A DNA stretch of 64,000 bases from Actinocatenispora sera (GTDB lineage: Bacteria > Actinomycetota > Actinomycetes > Mycobacteriales > Micromonosporaceae): contig NZ_AP023354.1 of assembly GCF_018324685.1 (NCBI RefSeq), forward strand, positions 6,406,426-6,470,425, read 5' to 3'. The notes under the pieces are model-generated. The model had not been told where the DNA came from. It made no database searches and saw only the letters and a program-made list of their open reading frames with translations. Each line of letters opens with the position of its first letter. Position 1 is the stretch's first letter. The position numbers and the translations under genes are program-made. Below, in pieces: positions 1 through 8,986 of this stretch.

Positions 1-461
1 TCGAAGCCGCGGATCTCGCCGGTGCGCTGGTCGATCAGCGCCGCCCGGTCACCGGACAGCGCGACCCGCACCCCGGAGCCCTTGGTGACCTGCAGCGACC
101 CGGTGAAGCCCATCCGGGTCAGGTCGACCGAGGTCACCTTGCCGGAGTCCAGGTCGTGCAGCAGCAGGTACTTGTCGTTCTGGGTGATCTCGACGCGGTG
201 GCCGCGGGAGTCGGTCAGCGGCTGGTTCTGGTCGACCCGACCGGAGTTCGCGTTGACCCGGCTGACCTGGCCGGGCTTGCTGCTCCACAGCCACACATTG
301 CCGTCCGCCACGTCCAGCGAGCGGCTGGTCGCGCCGACCCCGAGCACGGTGCCGACCAGGCCCACCGACATCGCCAGCACCAGACCGACCGAGATGAACC
401 CGCCACTTCGCCTGGACGGCAGGCGGCCCGCCGGCGGCTGGGTTGCTCCGCGACGTCGCAT
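1..461 (-). CDS. Secreted or membrane-anchored beta-propeller-like protein (5' part only)
   Basis: The gene runs off the left edge; only the first 153 residues are visible. Translation starts at ATG 461-459, preceded by a GAGGAG ribosome site. After a basic N-terminus (about residues 1-20) comes one hydrophobic segment (about 21-45, FISVGLVLAMSVGL), so it is a signal anchor or signal peptide. What follows (NVWLWSSKPGQVSRVN, LLLHDLDSGKVTSVD, AALIDQRTGEIRGF) has the short repeating strand pattern of a beta-propeller. Large actinobacterial proteins of this kind often carry fibronectin type III repeats further on, but that part is outside the window. Its function is unknown. It is not obviously in the era operon because about 180 bases separate them. 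Confidence 0.6.
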   Translation of the reverse strand, partial: MRRRGATQPPAGRLPSRRSGGFISVGLVLAMSVGLVGTVLGVGATSRSLDVADGNVWLWSSKPGQVSRVNANSGRVDQNQPLTDSRGHRVEITQNDKYLLLHDLDSGKVTSVDLTRMGFTGSLQVTKGSGVRVALSGDRAALIDQRTGEIRGF

Positions 462-640
462 GCGTACGCTCCTCGTTGCCTCGACGGGGCGCCCCGGACC
501 GACCGATCGACGATCACCGATACCGTCCGGGGGCGGGCGGGTCTGGCGACATACGCGCTCGATGATACGAGTAACCGCACCACCGCCCCAGACCGCAAGC
601 AATGGTCACCAAACGTGCTACTGCAGACTACCGACAGTCG

Positions 641-1543
641 TCAGAATCCGAGCTTGCGCAGCTGCTTCGGGTCGCGCTGCCACTCCTTCGCCACCCGGAT
701 GTGCAGGTCCAGGAACACCTTCGTACCCAGCAACTGCTCGATCTGGGTCCGCGCCGCGGCACCGACCCGCCGCAACCGCTCCCCACCGCGGCCGATCACG
801 ATCGCCTTCTGACTCGGCCGCTCGATGTACAGGTCGGCGTAGATGCGGGTCAGCGGCTCGCCGCCGCGGGTGGTCTCCTCGGTCATCTCCTCGACCAGCA
901 CCGCGATCGAGTGCGGCAACTCGTCCCGCACCCCTTCCAGCGCCGCCTCCCGGACGAACTCGGCGATGCGGACCCGGGTCGGCTCGTCGGTCGCCACGTC
1001 GTCCGGGTAGAGCATCGGCGAGGGCGGCAGCTGGCCGATCATCAGCTCCGCCACCAGCTCCACCTGCTCACCCGACACTGCCGAGACCGGTACCACCTCG
1101 GCGAAGTCGGCCAGCGCCGAGACCGCCAGCAACTGCTGCGCCACCGTCTGGCGATCGGCCAGGTCGGTCTTCGTGACGATCGCGAGCTTCGTCCCACGCA
1201 CCCCCTGCAGGGCCCGCACGATGAACCGGTCACCCGGGCCGATCGGTTCGTTCGCCGGCACGCACAGGCCGATCACGTCCACGTCCGACCAGGTCTCGGC
1301 CACCAGGTCGTTCAACCGCTCGCCCAGCAGCGTCCGCGGCCGGTGCAGCCCCGGCGTGTCCACCAGTACCAGCTGGGCGCCCGGGCGGTTCACGATGCCG
1401 CGGATCGCCCGCCGGGTCGTCTGCGGTTTCTCGCTGGTGATCGCGACCTTCTCCCCCACCAGGGCGTTGGTCAGCGTCGACTTGCCCGCATTCGGCCGGC
1501 CCACCAGGCAGCCGAACCCGGCCCGGAACTCCGGCTCAGCCAC
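641..1543 (-). CDS. era: GTPase Era
   Basis: Era is a ribosome-associated GTPase that binds the 3' end of 16S rRNA during 30S maturation. The 300-residue product has the G1 motif GRPNAGKST near residue 15, the G3 motif DTPG, the G4 motif TKTD (TKTDLAD) and a C-terminal KH domain with the GXXG-type core IGRGGERLRRVG. The start is GTG 1543-1541 (VAEPEFRAGF), overlapping the end of the upstream deaminase-like gene by 8 bases; longer open frames upstream are read-through into that gene. It is the last gene of the phoH-ybeY-corC-cdd-era run, an order conserved in actinobacteria, and is probably translationally coupled. Confidence 0.95.
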   Translation of the reverse strand: MAEPEFRAGFGCLVGRPNAGKSTLTNALVGEKVAITSEKPQTTRRAIRGIVNRPGAQLVLVDTPGLHRPRTLLGERLNDLVAETWSDVDVIGLCVPANEPIGPGDRFIVRALQGVRGTKLAIVTKTDLADRQTVAQQLLAVSALADFAEVVPVSAVSGEQVELVAELMIGQLPPSPMLYPDDVATDEPTRVRIAEFVREAALEGVRDELPHSIAVLVEEMTEETTRGGEPLTRIYADLYIERPSQKAIVIGRGGERLRRVGAAARTQIEQLLGTKVFLDLHIRVAKEWQRDPKQLRKLGF

Positions 1544-1898
1544 GGTAGGCGCCGAGCACCGTGCCGTCGACGCCCGCGAGCAGCACCGGCGCCGCGTCCG
1601 CCAGATCCCGCACCGCGGCCAGGCCCGGCTCGTCCACCGCATCCGCCGCGGTGACCACCGCCGCCGCCTCCAGCCCCGCCGCACCCGCCGACACCGCCTG
1701 CGCCACCGCCGCCTGCAACGCCGACAGCGCCAGCGACGGCAACGTCACGCTGGCCGCCGCGTACGTCCGGCCGTCGGTGTCGCGCACCGCCGCGCCCTCG
1801 GCCGAACCCACCCGGCCACGCGCCGCCCGGCTCAACGTGACCAGCTTCGCGTCCTCGGCATCCAGCTCGGCCGCCGCCGGCCGCAACGTCTCAGGCAT
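1536..1898 (-). CDS. Cytidine-deaminase-fold protein lacking the zinc motifs
   Basis: This 120-residue protein is the small gene found between corC and era in many actinobacteria, where it is usually labelled cytidine deaminase. It starts at ATG 1898-1896 (MPETLRPAAAELDAEDAK), overlapping the TGA of the corC-like gene. The fold pattern is recognisable (GRTYAAASVTLPSLALSALQAAVAQA), but the zinc-binding (H/C)AE and PCxxC motifs are not there: where HAE is expected the chain reads LALSALQ. It is therefore unlikely to deaminate cytidine and may have a structural or regulatory role with Era or YbeY. That role is inference from position only. Confidence 0.75.
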   Translation of the reverse strand: MPETLRPAAAELDAEDAKLVTLSRAARGRVGSAEGAAVRDTDGRTYAAASVTLPSLALSALQAAVAQAVSAGAAGLEAAAVVTAADAVDEPGLAAVRDLADAAPVLLAGVDGTVLGAYRG

Positions 1899-3183
1899 CT
1901 GCTGTCTGTTCCTCACGGTTGTCATCGGTCGCCGGCGGCTGCACCCGGCGCACCAGCACGGTATCGATGTGGTTGCGGCGTCCCTTCGTCCCCTCCGCGG
2001 TCAACCGCAACCCGGCCACCGTCGCGGACGCACCCGCGAGCGGCACCCGGCCCAACTCCTGCGCGAGCAGCCCGGACACGGTCTCCACGTCGTCGCCGAC
2101 CAGATCCAGCCCGAACAGCTCACCCAGATCCTCCACCGGCAGCCGCGCGCTGACCCGCACCGACCCGTCCGGCAGGTGCTCCACCGGCGGCCGCTCCACG
2201 TCGTACTCGTCGGTGATCTCGCCGACGATCTCCTCCAGGATGTCCTCGATGGTCACCAGCCCGGCCGTCCCGCCGTACTCGTCGACCACGATCGCCATGT
2301 GGATCCGCTGCACCTGCATCTGGCTGAGCAGATCGTCCACCGGCTTGGACTCCGGGATGAACTCCGCCGGGCGCATCACCTCGGCCACCGGCACCTGCCC
2401 CGACTGCCCCTGCGTGCGCCGCACCAGATCCTTCAGGTACGCCACCCCGAGCACGTCGTCGACACTCTCGCCGATCACCGGTATCCGGGAGAACCCCGAC
2501 CGCAGCGCCAGCGCCAGCGCCTGCCGCGCCGTCTTGCCCGCCTCGATCCACACCATCTCGGTACGCGGCACCATCACCTCGCGCGCGATCCGGTCACCGA
2601 AGGTGAACACCGAGTGCAGCAGCTCGCGCTCGTCGTGCTCCACCACCCCGCGCTGCTCGGCCAGATCCACCAGCTCGCGCAGCTCCACCTGGGTGGTGAA
2701 CGGCCCCTCCCGGAACCCCTTGCCCGGCGTCATCGCGTTACCGACCAGGATCAGCAGCGTCGCGAGCGGCCCCAGCGCCCGGCCCAGCCACCGCACGATC
2801 GGCGCCGCCACCAGCCCCACCCGGTACGGGTTCTGCCGGCCCAGCGTGCGCGGGCCCACCCCGACCAGCACGAAACTGACCACCGTCATCGACCCCGCGG
2901 TCACCAGCGCCGCAAGCCAGCCCGTCCCCCAGGCATCCACGGTCACGAACGCCACCACCGTGGTCGCCGCGAGCTCGCACACCAGCCGCAGCAACAGCAG
3001 CAGGTTCAGGTGCCGGGGCAGGTCGCCCAGGATCGAGACCAGGGTACGGGCGCCCCGGCCGCCTTCCCGGACCAGCTCACCGGCCCGCGCCTTCGACGCC
3101 GAGGACAGCGCCGCCTCGGTCATTGCGATCAGGCCGGCCAGCACCACCAGCGCCGCGGCCACCAACAGGACCATCGGACTCAC
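1891..3183 (-). CDS. CorC/HlyC-family (CNNM, DUF21) integral membrane protein
   Basis: A 430-residue membrane protein with the CNNM/DUF21 transmembrane domain in the first 200 residues (starting VLLVAAALVVLAGLIAMTEAALSSASKAR). A pair of CBS domains follows (about residues 210-335, containing EVMVPRTEMVWIEAG and HMAIVVDEYGGTAGLVTIEDILEEIVGEI), and a C-terminal CorC_HlyC domain. Family members are implicated in magnesium or cobalt export and homeostasis; the old label 'hemolysin' is historical. The start at ATG 3183 is about 55 bases after the ybeY stop, so the two are likely co-transcribed; its stop overlaps the next start. Confidence 0.88.
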   Translation of the reverse strand: MSPMVLLVAAALVVLAGLIAMTEAALSSASKARAGELVREGGRGARTLVSILGDLPRHLNLLLLLRLVCELAATTVVAFVTVDAWGTGWLAALVTAGSMTVVSFVLVGVGPRTLGRQNPYRVGLVAAPIVRWLGRALGPLATLLILVGNAMTPGKGFREGPFTTQVELRELVDLAEQRGVVEHDERELLHSVFTFGDRIAREVMVPRTEMVWIEAGKTARQALALALRSGFSRIPVIGESVDDVLGVAYLKDLVRRTQGQSGQVPVAEVMRPAEFIPESKPVDDLLSQMQVQRIHMAIVVDEYGGTAGLVTIEDILEEIVGEITDEYDVERPPVEHLPDGSVRVSARLPVEDLGELFGLDLVGDDVETVSGLLAQELGRVPLAGASATVAGLRLTAEGTKGRRNHIDTVLVRRVQPPATDDNREEQTADA

Positions 3184-3238
3184 CCGACCGGCACCCCGCG
3201 CCCGCGAGGCCGCCGCGCGCCGCCGTGTCCCGCCACCA

Positions 3239-3739
3239 TCAGGACTGCTCCGGCACCTCTCGCCCGTCCCGGGCGGCCTGCCAGCGGCTGAGCAGCTTGT
3301 TCTGCAACGCGAACATCTCCCGCTCCTCCTCCGGCTCGGCGTGGTCGTAGCCCAGGATGTGCAGCACGCCGTGCACCGTCAGCAGGTGCATCTCGTCCGC
3401 GGCGCTGTGCCCGGCCGCGGCCGCCTGCTTGGCCGCCACCTCCGGGCACAACACGATGTCGCCGAGCATCGCCGGCTCGCTCACTTCCGCACCCGGCGCG
3501 CTCGGGCCGCGATCCGGACCGGCACCGACCTCGTCCATCGGGAACGCCAGCACGTCGGTCGGGCCGTCGCCGCCCATCCACCGGTGGTTCAGCTCCGTCA
3601 TGTACGGCACGTCGACCAGCAGCACCGACAGCTCGGCGAGCGGGTTGACCTGCATCTGGTCCAGGGTGTAGCGGGCGACGTCGAGCACCGCGTCGGTGTC
3701 GACCTCGACCCCGGACTCGTTACTGATCTCGATGGACAC
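3239..3739 (-). CDS. ybeY: Endoribonuclease YbeY (16S rRNA maturation)
   Basis: YbeY is a metal-dependent RNase needed for 16S rRNA 3'-end processing and 70S quality control. The 166-residue protein has the diagnostic zinc site [11 protein letters not shown] (H-x3-H-x5-H) near residue 120 and the conserved TDVLAFPMD segment. I place the start at GTG 3739-3737 ([10 protein letters not shown]) because it follows an AGAGGA ribosome site at the right distance; the longer open frame has no support. It lies 23 bases downstream of phoH, the usual partnership, and upstream of the CorC-type gene. Confidence 0.93.
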   Translation of the reverse strand: MSIEISNESGVEVDTDAVLDVARYTLDQMQVNPLAELSVLLVDVPYMTELNHRWMGGDGPTDVLAFPMDEVGAGPDRGPSAPGAEVSEPAMLGDIVLCPEVAAKQAAAAGHSAADEMHLLTVHGVLHILGYDHAEPEEEREMFALQNKLLSRWQAARDGREVPEQS

Positions 3740-3762
3740 GGGTCCTCTTCTACTGGTCTCGG

Positions 3763-4806
3763 TCAGCGCCGGCGCCGGGCCGGGCGGTCGTCGTCCTCGC
3801 CGTGCTCGGCGTCCCACTTGTCGTACGCGTCGACGATCTGGCTGACCAGCTTGTGCCGCACCACGTCCGCCGAACCCAGCGTCGAGAAGTGCACGTCGTC
3901 GAGGTCGCCCAGGATGTCGCGCACCACCCGCAGCCCGCTGCGAGTGCCACCGGGCAGGTCGACCTGGGTCACGTCACCGGTCACCACGACCTTCGACCCG
4001 AACCCGAGCCGGGTGAGGAACATCTTCATCTGCTCGGGAGTCGTGTTCTGCGCCTCGTCGAGCACGATAAAAGCATCATTAAGGGTCCTACCCCGCATAT
4101 ACGCCAGCGGCGCCACCTCGATGGTGCCGTTGGTGGTCAGGCGCGGGATCGAGTCGGGGTCGACCATGTCGTGCAGCGCGTCGTACAGCGGGCGCAGGTA
4201 CGGGTCGATCTTGTCGTACAGGGTGCCGGGCAGGAAGCCGAGCCGCTCGCCGGCCTCGACCGCCGGTCGGGTCAGGATGATCCGGTTGACCTGCTTGGCC
4301 TGCAGCGCCTGCACCGCCTTCGCCATCGCCAGGTAGGTCTTGCCGGTACCGGCGGGGCCGATGCCGAACACGATCGTGTGGTTGTCGATGGCGTCCACGT
4401 AGCGCTTCTGGCCCAGCGTCTTGGGCCGGATCGTCCGACCGCGCCGGGACAGGATGTTGAGGGTCAGCACCTCCGCCGGCCGCTCCTCGGTGCCCTGTTC
4501 GAGCATGCCGACGGTGCGCCGGACCGCGTCTTCGGTCAGCGTTTCGCCTTTCTCGATGAGCTCCAGCAGCTCGGCGAAGAGCCGCTCGGCGAGGGCGTTG
4601 TCGGCCGGCTCGCCGGTGAGGGTGATCTCGTTGCCCCGGACGTGCACGTCGCTCTTGAGCGAGCGCTCCACCAGCTTGAGCAGCTCGTCACGGGCACCGA
4701 GCAGGCTCACCATGGTGTGCGGGTCGGGGACCGTGATCTTGGTCGTTACCCGGGCGTGCCGCAGGTCGGCTGCGCTACTGGTCATGGGTTGGCCGCTGCG
4801 GGCCAT
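3763..4806 (-). CDS. PhoH family ATPase
   Basis: PhoH-like P-loop ATPase of the YbeZ type, a probable RNA helicase-like partner of YbeY. The protein shows an N-terminal KH-like region, Walker [13 protein letters not shown] and Walker [10 protein letters not shown], followed by [14 protein letters not shown] and [12 protein letters not shown], all typical of the family. The start is uncertain: ATG 4806 gives 347 residues but its GGAGG lies only one base away, while ATG 4785 ([13 protein letters not shown]) agrees better with family N-termini but has no clear ribosome site. It is first in the phoH-ybeY-corC-cdd-era run. Confidence 0.92.
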   Translation of the reverse strand: MARSGQPMTSSAADLRHARVTTKITVPDPHTMVSLLGARDELLKLVERSLKSDVHVRGNEITLTGEPADNALAERLFAELLELIEKGETLTEDAVRRTVGMLEQGTEERPAEVLTLNILSRRGRTIRPKTLGQKRYVDAIDNHTIVFGIGPAGTGKTYLAMAKAVQALQAKQVNRIILTRPAVEAGERLGFLPGTLYDKIDPYLRPLYDALHDMVDPDSIPRLTTNGTIEVAPLAYMRGRTLNDAFIVLDEAQNTTPEQMKMFLTRLGFGSKVVVTGDVTQVDLPGGTRSGLRVVRDILGDLDDVHFSTLGSADVVRHKLVSQIVDAYDKWDAEHGEDDDRPARRRR

Positions 4807-4999
4807 GCCTCCAGACGTCTCGGGTGGCTACTGGTCACCATGGTATCCGCCGGGGCGCCCGGACCGCGTCGCGTTTCCGGCGGGCTTTGCCCGCATGTCT
4901 CCCTGATTGCCGGAAAGGTCCGGCCAACCTGGCCGGTTTCTCCCGCACGACGAGCGATCGTCAAGCCCCCGCCCGGGCGAGGCCGGTTCCCGGTGCCGG

Positions 5000-6397
5000 T
5001 CAGGGGCGGCTGGCCCAGACGCCGTCGAAGGTCTGCTGCTCGCGGGTGAACCGGTACGTCGCCCAGTGCAGCCGCACGATCCGGCCCTGCTCGTCCCGGG
5101 TCAGCCGCAGCGGCTCGCCGATCTCACGGCCCGACACCGAGCGCAGCAGGTCGGGCCCCTCGATCCCGAACACCGCCGGCGGTACGCCGGGCGCGTCGTC
5201 CGCGCCGCTGGCCTCCAGGTGCCCGTCGCGCCAGCGGAACACGTACTCGAAGCCCTCGCCCCACCAGTGGCCGAGCAGGCCGGCCCACTCGTCCGGCACC
5301 GGGGTACCGATGCGCCACGGCTGGATGTCGGCCGGGTCGCGCTCGACCGCGGCGTCCAGCAGCGTGGTGGACAGCCCGAGCGCGCGGTCGCCGTTGCCGG
5401 CGGACAGCAGTACGGCGGCGGCGAACGCGCCGGGCACGTCGTCGTCGGTGCCGGACACCCGGCCGTACGTCTCGGCGAGGAAGCCGGGCATGGCGCCGCC
5501 GTGGCCGACATCGGTACCGCGGTCGCGGCCGGGCCGGACGATCAGGCCGAGGCCCCAGCCGGCGGTCCAGACCTGCTCGTCGCGCAGCACGGTCGGGTGC
5601 CGCATCTCGACCAGGGTGTCGGCGCTGAGCACCTTGCCGTCCGGGTCGATCGCGGTCGGGTCGGCGAGGAACGCGCCCCACCGGGCCAGCTGCGCCGCGG
5701 TACCCCACAGTTGCGCGGCGGGCGCGACACCGCCGAGGTCGGTGCGCGGTTCCGGGCGGGCGTGGTCGGACCAGGCGTCGACCAGGTAGCCGGTGGCGGC
5801 GTTGGGGCCGGGCTGCAGGGTCAGCGGCAGGTCGAGCGGGGTCAGGATGCGGTCGGCGAGCACCTCGGCCCAGCTGCCGCCGCGCTTGGCCGCGGCGAGG
5901 TGGCCGAGCAGCGCGAACGCCAGGTTGGAGTAGTGGAACCGGCGGCCGGGCGGCAGGATCCGTTCGGCCTGTTCCAGCCCGGCGAGCGTCTCGGCCAGGC
6001 TGGGGACGGCGAGGGTGTCCCAGATGTCGCCGTACGGCTCGCGTTGCAGGCCGGCGGTGTGGCTGAGCAGCCGGCGGATGGTCAGGTCGCCGTGTGCCGG
6101 GACGGACAGGTGTGCCGATACCGGGTCGTCGAGGTCGAGCAGGCCGTCGTCGCGGCACTGCAGTACCAGTACCGCGGTGAAGGTCTTGGTGATCGAGCCG
6201 ATCCGGAACTGGGTGTCCGCGTCGAGCGTGGCGCCGCCGCCCGCCTCGCCCACCTCGAAAGTCCACAGTGGACGGTCGGCGCGGTGCAGCGCGACCTGTA
6301 CCGCGGGCACCCGCGCGGTGCGCTGGGCGCGCCGCACCGTCCGCTCGTAGTACCGGGCCACCTCGGCCGGCGTCGCCCGCTGATCGGTTGCGCTCAC
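5000..6397 (-). CDS. Serine hydrolase of the beta-lactamase class C / esterase family
   Basis: A 465-residue penicillin-binding-fold hydrolase. The nucleophile motif SxxK is SITK (in QFRIGSITKTF, about residue 72), the second motif YxN is YSN (HYSNLAFALLGHLA), and an HGG-type third motif is present (DVGHGGAMPGFL). There is no signal peptide, so it is probably cytoplasmic; such enzymes act as esterases or D-amino peptidases more often than as beta-lactamases. A C-terminal DUF-like beta domain follows. I chose GTG 6397 (VSATDQRATPAEV) because GGAG lies 8 bases upstream. It sits between the HIT gene and phoH and interrupts the otherwise conserved order. Confidence 0.87.
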   Translation of the reverse strand: MSATDQRATPAEVARYYERTVRRAQRTARVPAVQVALHRADRPLWTFEVGEAGGGATLDADTQFRIGSITKTFTAVLVLQCRDDGLLDLDDPVSAHLSVPAHGDLTIRRLLSHTAGLQREPYGDIWDTLAVPSLAETLAGLEQAERILPPGRRFHYSNLAFALLGHLAAAKRGGSWAEVLADRILTPLDLPLTLQPGPNAATGYLVDAWSDHARPEPRTDLGGVAPAAQLWGTAAQLARWGAFLADPTAIDPDGKVLSADTLVEMRHPTVLRDEQVWTAGWGLGLIVRPGRDRGTDVGHGGAMPGFLAETYGRVSGTDDDVPGAFAAAVLLSAGNGDRALGLSTTLLDAAVERDPADIQPWRIGTPVPDEWAGLLGHWWGEGFEYVFRWRDGHLEASGADDAPGVPPAVFGIEGPDLLRSVSGREIGEPLRLTRDEQGRIVRLHWATYRFTREQQTFDGVWASRP

Positions 6398-6507
6398 GCT
6401 GTTGCTCCATCTCGACAAGGGGTCCGGCACGACCGGCAGCACCGCCCGTACCCGTGGTGCTCGGGGCCGACCGCGCGGCCCGGTCGTCCTGCGGCGGCCG
6501 GTGCCCG

Positions 6508-6852
6508 CTAGCCGGGCGGCCAGGTCATGGTGCGGCCGCCGAGGACGTGGCAGTGCACGTGCGGCACGGTCTGGTTGGCGTCCGGCCCGGTGTTGAACAC
6601 CAGCCGGTAGCCGGACTCGGCCACGCCGGCCGCCTGCGCCACCCGGTGCGCGGTCGCGACGATCTCACCCACCAGCGTGGGGTCGGCCGCGGCGGCCGCG
6701 GCGGCGTCCGGATGGTGGTCTCGGGTGATCACCAGGACGTGCGTCGGCGCCTGCGGCTCGATGTCGGCGAACGCCAGCGTGCGCCCGGCATCGTCCACGA
6801 CCTTCGCCGGGATCTCCCCCGCCACGATCTTGCAGAACAGGCAGTCGGTCAC
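6508..6852 (-). CDS. HIT family nucleotide-binding protein
   Basis: A 114-residue histidine-triad protein, a purine nucleoside phosphoramidase or nucleotide hydrolase of the HINT type. It opens with CLFCKIVAGEIPAKVV (two cysteines, CxxC, often zinc binding) and ends with the triad HVHCHVLGG. Size and motifs are complete. It follows rsmE by about 95 bases, the normal actinobacterial order. Confidence 0.92.
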   Translation of the reverse strand: MTDCLFCKIVAGEIPAKVVDDAGRTLAFADIEPQAPTHVLVITRDHHPDAAAAAAADPTLVGEIVATAHRVAQAAGVAESGYRLVFNTGPDANQTVPHVHCHVLGGRTMTWPPG

Positions 6853-6946
6853 GCCTGCATCCTAGGCCGCGGCCGGCGCCGGGTCCCGCACCAGGTCAGC
6901 GGGTCCGGTGCCAGGGCACCGGGCGCCACGTCGCCGGGCCCAGGGG

Positions 6947-7675
6947 TCAGTGCCAGCGGCCGGTGGCGGCGGAGAGAACGGCCAGGGCGGCGACGCCGGC
7001 GGTGGAGGTACGCAGCACCTCGGGGCCGAGGCGGACCGGGGTGGCACCGGCGGTTTCGAAGGCGGTGAGTTCCTCCGGGGCGACGCCGCCCTCCGGCCCG
7101 ACCACCAGCAGTACGGTGCCGGTCGACGGCACCGGAGCGGTGGCGAGCGGCGTGTCCGCGTCCTCGTGCAGCACGTACGCCGAGGCCCCGGCGAGGCGCG
7201 CGGCGAGCGCCGCGGTACCGACGGGGTCGGCGACGGTGGGCAGGAACGCGCGGCGGGACTGCTTGGCCGCCTCCCGGGCGGTGATCCGCCAGCGGGCCAG
7301 CGAGCGCGCACCGCGGTCACCCTGCCAGCGCACCACCGACCGGGCCGCCTGCCAGGGCACGATCTCGTCCACGCCGACCTCGGTCATCGTCTGGACGGCG
7401 AGCTCGCCCCGGTCGCCCTTGGCGAGCGCCTGCGCCACGACCAGCCGCGGTTCGCGGGCCGGTAGCCGCCGGTAGCGGGTGACCTCGACATCGAGGACAC
7501 CCCTGGCGACGGCGGTCACGACGCAGTCGGCGACCGTGCCGGCGCCGTCCCCGAGCAGCAGCGTCTCGCCGGCCCGCAGCCGTACCACGTCGGCGGCGTG
7601 GTGGCCCTCGGCACCGTCCAGCCGGTACCGGCCGGATTCGGGCACCGCCGGCACGAGGAACAGTGCGTCGGTCAC
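6947..7675 (-). CDS. rsmE: 16S rRNA (uracil-1498-N3)-methyltransferase RsmE
   Basis: RsmE methylates N3 of U1498 in 16S rRNA using S-adenosylmethionine. The 242-residue protein has an N-terminal PUA-like domain and a C-terminal SPOUT trefoil-knot domain with the signature LLVVGPEGGVAPEE (about residue 190) and RLGPEVLRTSTAGVAAL. It follows dnaJ by about 80 bases on the same strand, the usual hrcA-dnaJ-rsmE arrangement. Confidence 0.94.
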   Translation of the reverse strand: MTDALFLVPAVPESGRYRLDGAEGHHAADVVRLRAGETLLLGDGAGTVADCVVTAVARGVLDVEVTRYRRLPAREPRLVVAQALAKGDRGELAVQTMTEVGVDEIVPWQAARSVVRWQGDRGARSLARWRITAREAAKQSRRAFLPTVADPVGTAALAARLAGASAYVLHEDADTPLATAPVPSTGTVLLVVGPEGGVAPEELTAFETAGATPVRLGPEVLRTSTAGVAALAVLSAATGRWH

Positions 7676-7757
7676 CGCAGCCGCCGGCGGCGCACCGCGC
7701 GGATCGAACTCGACGCGGCCGCGCCGACCCGCGTGGGGATCGGGTTCGGCACGGCGG

Positions 7758-8900
7758 TCAGGCGTGCCCGTTGAACGCGTCGCGCATCCGGGAGAAGAAA
7801 CCGCCGCCGGGCCGGGCCGGCTCGATGGTCTCCTCGCCGCGCAGCTTGGACAGCTCCTTGAGCAGCTTCTCCTGCTCGGCGTCGAGCCGGGTCGGCGTCT
7901 TGACGTCCAGGTGGACGAACAGGTCGCCGCGGCCGCCGCCGCGCAGCCGGGGTACGCCCTTGTTCTTGATCTTGATGGTGGCGCCGGGCTGAGTGCCGGG
8001 CTTGACCTCGACGTTCTCCTCGCCGTCCAGCGACTTGAGCGTCATCTGGGTGCCCAGCGCCGCCGCGGTCATCGGCAGCACGACGCGGCAGTGCAGGTCC
8101 TCGCCCTTGCGGCTGAACACGTCGTGGGCGCGCTCGTGGATCTCCACGTACAGGTCACCGGGCGGGCCGCCGCCGGGGCCGACCTCGCCCTGGCCGGCGA
8201 GCCGGATGCGCATCCCGTCCTCGATCCCGGCCGGGATCTTGACCGTGACGGTGCGGCGGGTCTGCACCCGGCCGTCGCCGCCGCAGGTGGGGCACGGGTT
8301 CGGAATGACGGTGCCGAAGCCCTGGCAGTTGCCGCACGGACGGGTGGTCATCACCTGGCCGAGGAAGGTGCGCTGCACGCTCTGCACCTCACCGGAGCCG
8401 CCGCACATGTCGCAGGTGGCCGGGTGGGTGCCGGGTGCGGTGCCCTCACCGTGACAGGTCTCGCAGACCGCGGCGGTGTCCACGGTCAGCGGCGCCTCGA
8501 TGCCGAACGCGGTCTCCTCCAGATCCAGGTCGAGCCGGATCAGCGCGTCGGAGCCGGGCCGGGTACGCGGCCGGGGGCCGCGGCTCGCACCGCCGGCGGC
8601 ACCGCCGAAGAACGCGTCCATGATGTCCTGGAAGCCGACGAACGGTCCGCCCGGACCGCCAGGGCCGGGCCCCCCACCGCCGGGGGCGAGGGGGTCGGCG
8701 CCCATGTCGACCATCTGCCGCTTCTGCGGGTCGGACAGCACCTCGTAGGCGGCGTTGATCTCCTTGAACCGGTCCTGCGCGTCCGGCTCGGAGTTGATGT
8801 CCGGGTGGTACTGGCGCGCAAGCTTCCGGTACGCCCGCTTGATCTCGTCCGGCGTGGCCTCGCGGCCCACGCCGAGGATCGCGTAGTAGTCCTTGGCCAC
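7758..8900 (-). CDS. dnaJ: Chaperone protein DnaJ
   Basis: Full-length type I Hsp40 co-chaperone (380 residues). The J-domain has HPD (YHPDINSEP); a Gly-rich linker follows (PGGGGPGPGGPGG). Four zinc-finger repeats CxxCxGxG are all present: CETCHGEG, CDMCGGSG, CGNCQGFG and CPTCGGDG. C-terminal substrate-binding domains complete it. It lies directly downstream of hrcA (about 86 bases), so this is the second, HrcA-linked DnaJ of actinobacteria rather than the dnaK-operon copy, and it is presumably controlled by the CIRCE element at 10047-10073. Confidence 0.95.
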   Translation of the reverse strand: MAKDYYAILGVGREATPDEIKRAYRKLARQYHPDINSEPDAQDRFKEINAAYEVLSDPQKRQMVDMGADPLAPGGGGPGPGGPGGPFVGFQDIMDAFFGGAAGGASRGPRPRTRPGSDALIRLDLDLEETAFGIEAPLTVDTAAVCETCHGEGTAPGTHPATCDMCGGSGEVQSVQRTFLGQVMTTRPCGNCQGFGTVIPNPCPTCGGDGRVQTRRTVTVKIPAGIEDGMRIRLAGQGEVGPGGGPPGDLYVEIHERAHDVFSRKGEDLHCRVVLPMTAAALGTQMTLKSLDGEENVEVKPGTQPGATIKIKNKGVPRLRGGGRGDLFVHLDVKTPTRLDAEQEKLLKELSKLRGEETIEPARPGGGFFSRMRDAFNGHA

Positions 8901-8986
8901 TGCGGTGTCCTGTGTCCTTCGTGTCGTAACGGTAGGCCGGCCCGGTGGGGTTCCGGCGGCCCGGTTTCGCGCCAGCGGTTCGCCGA

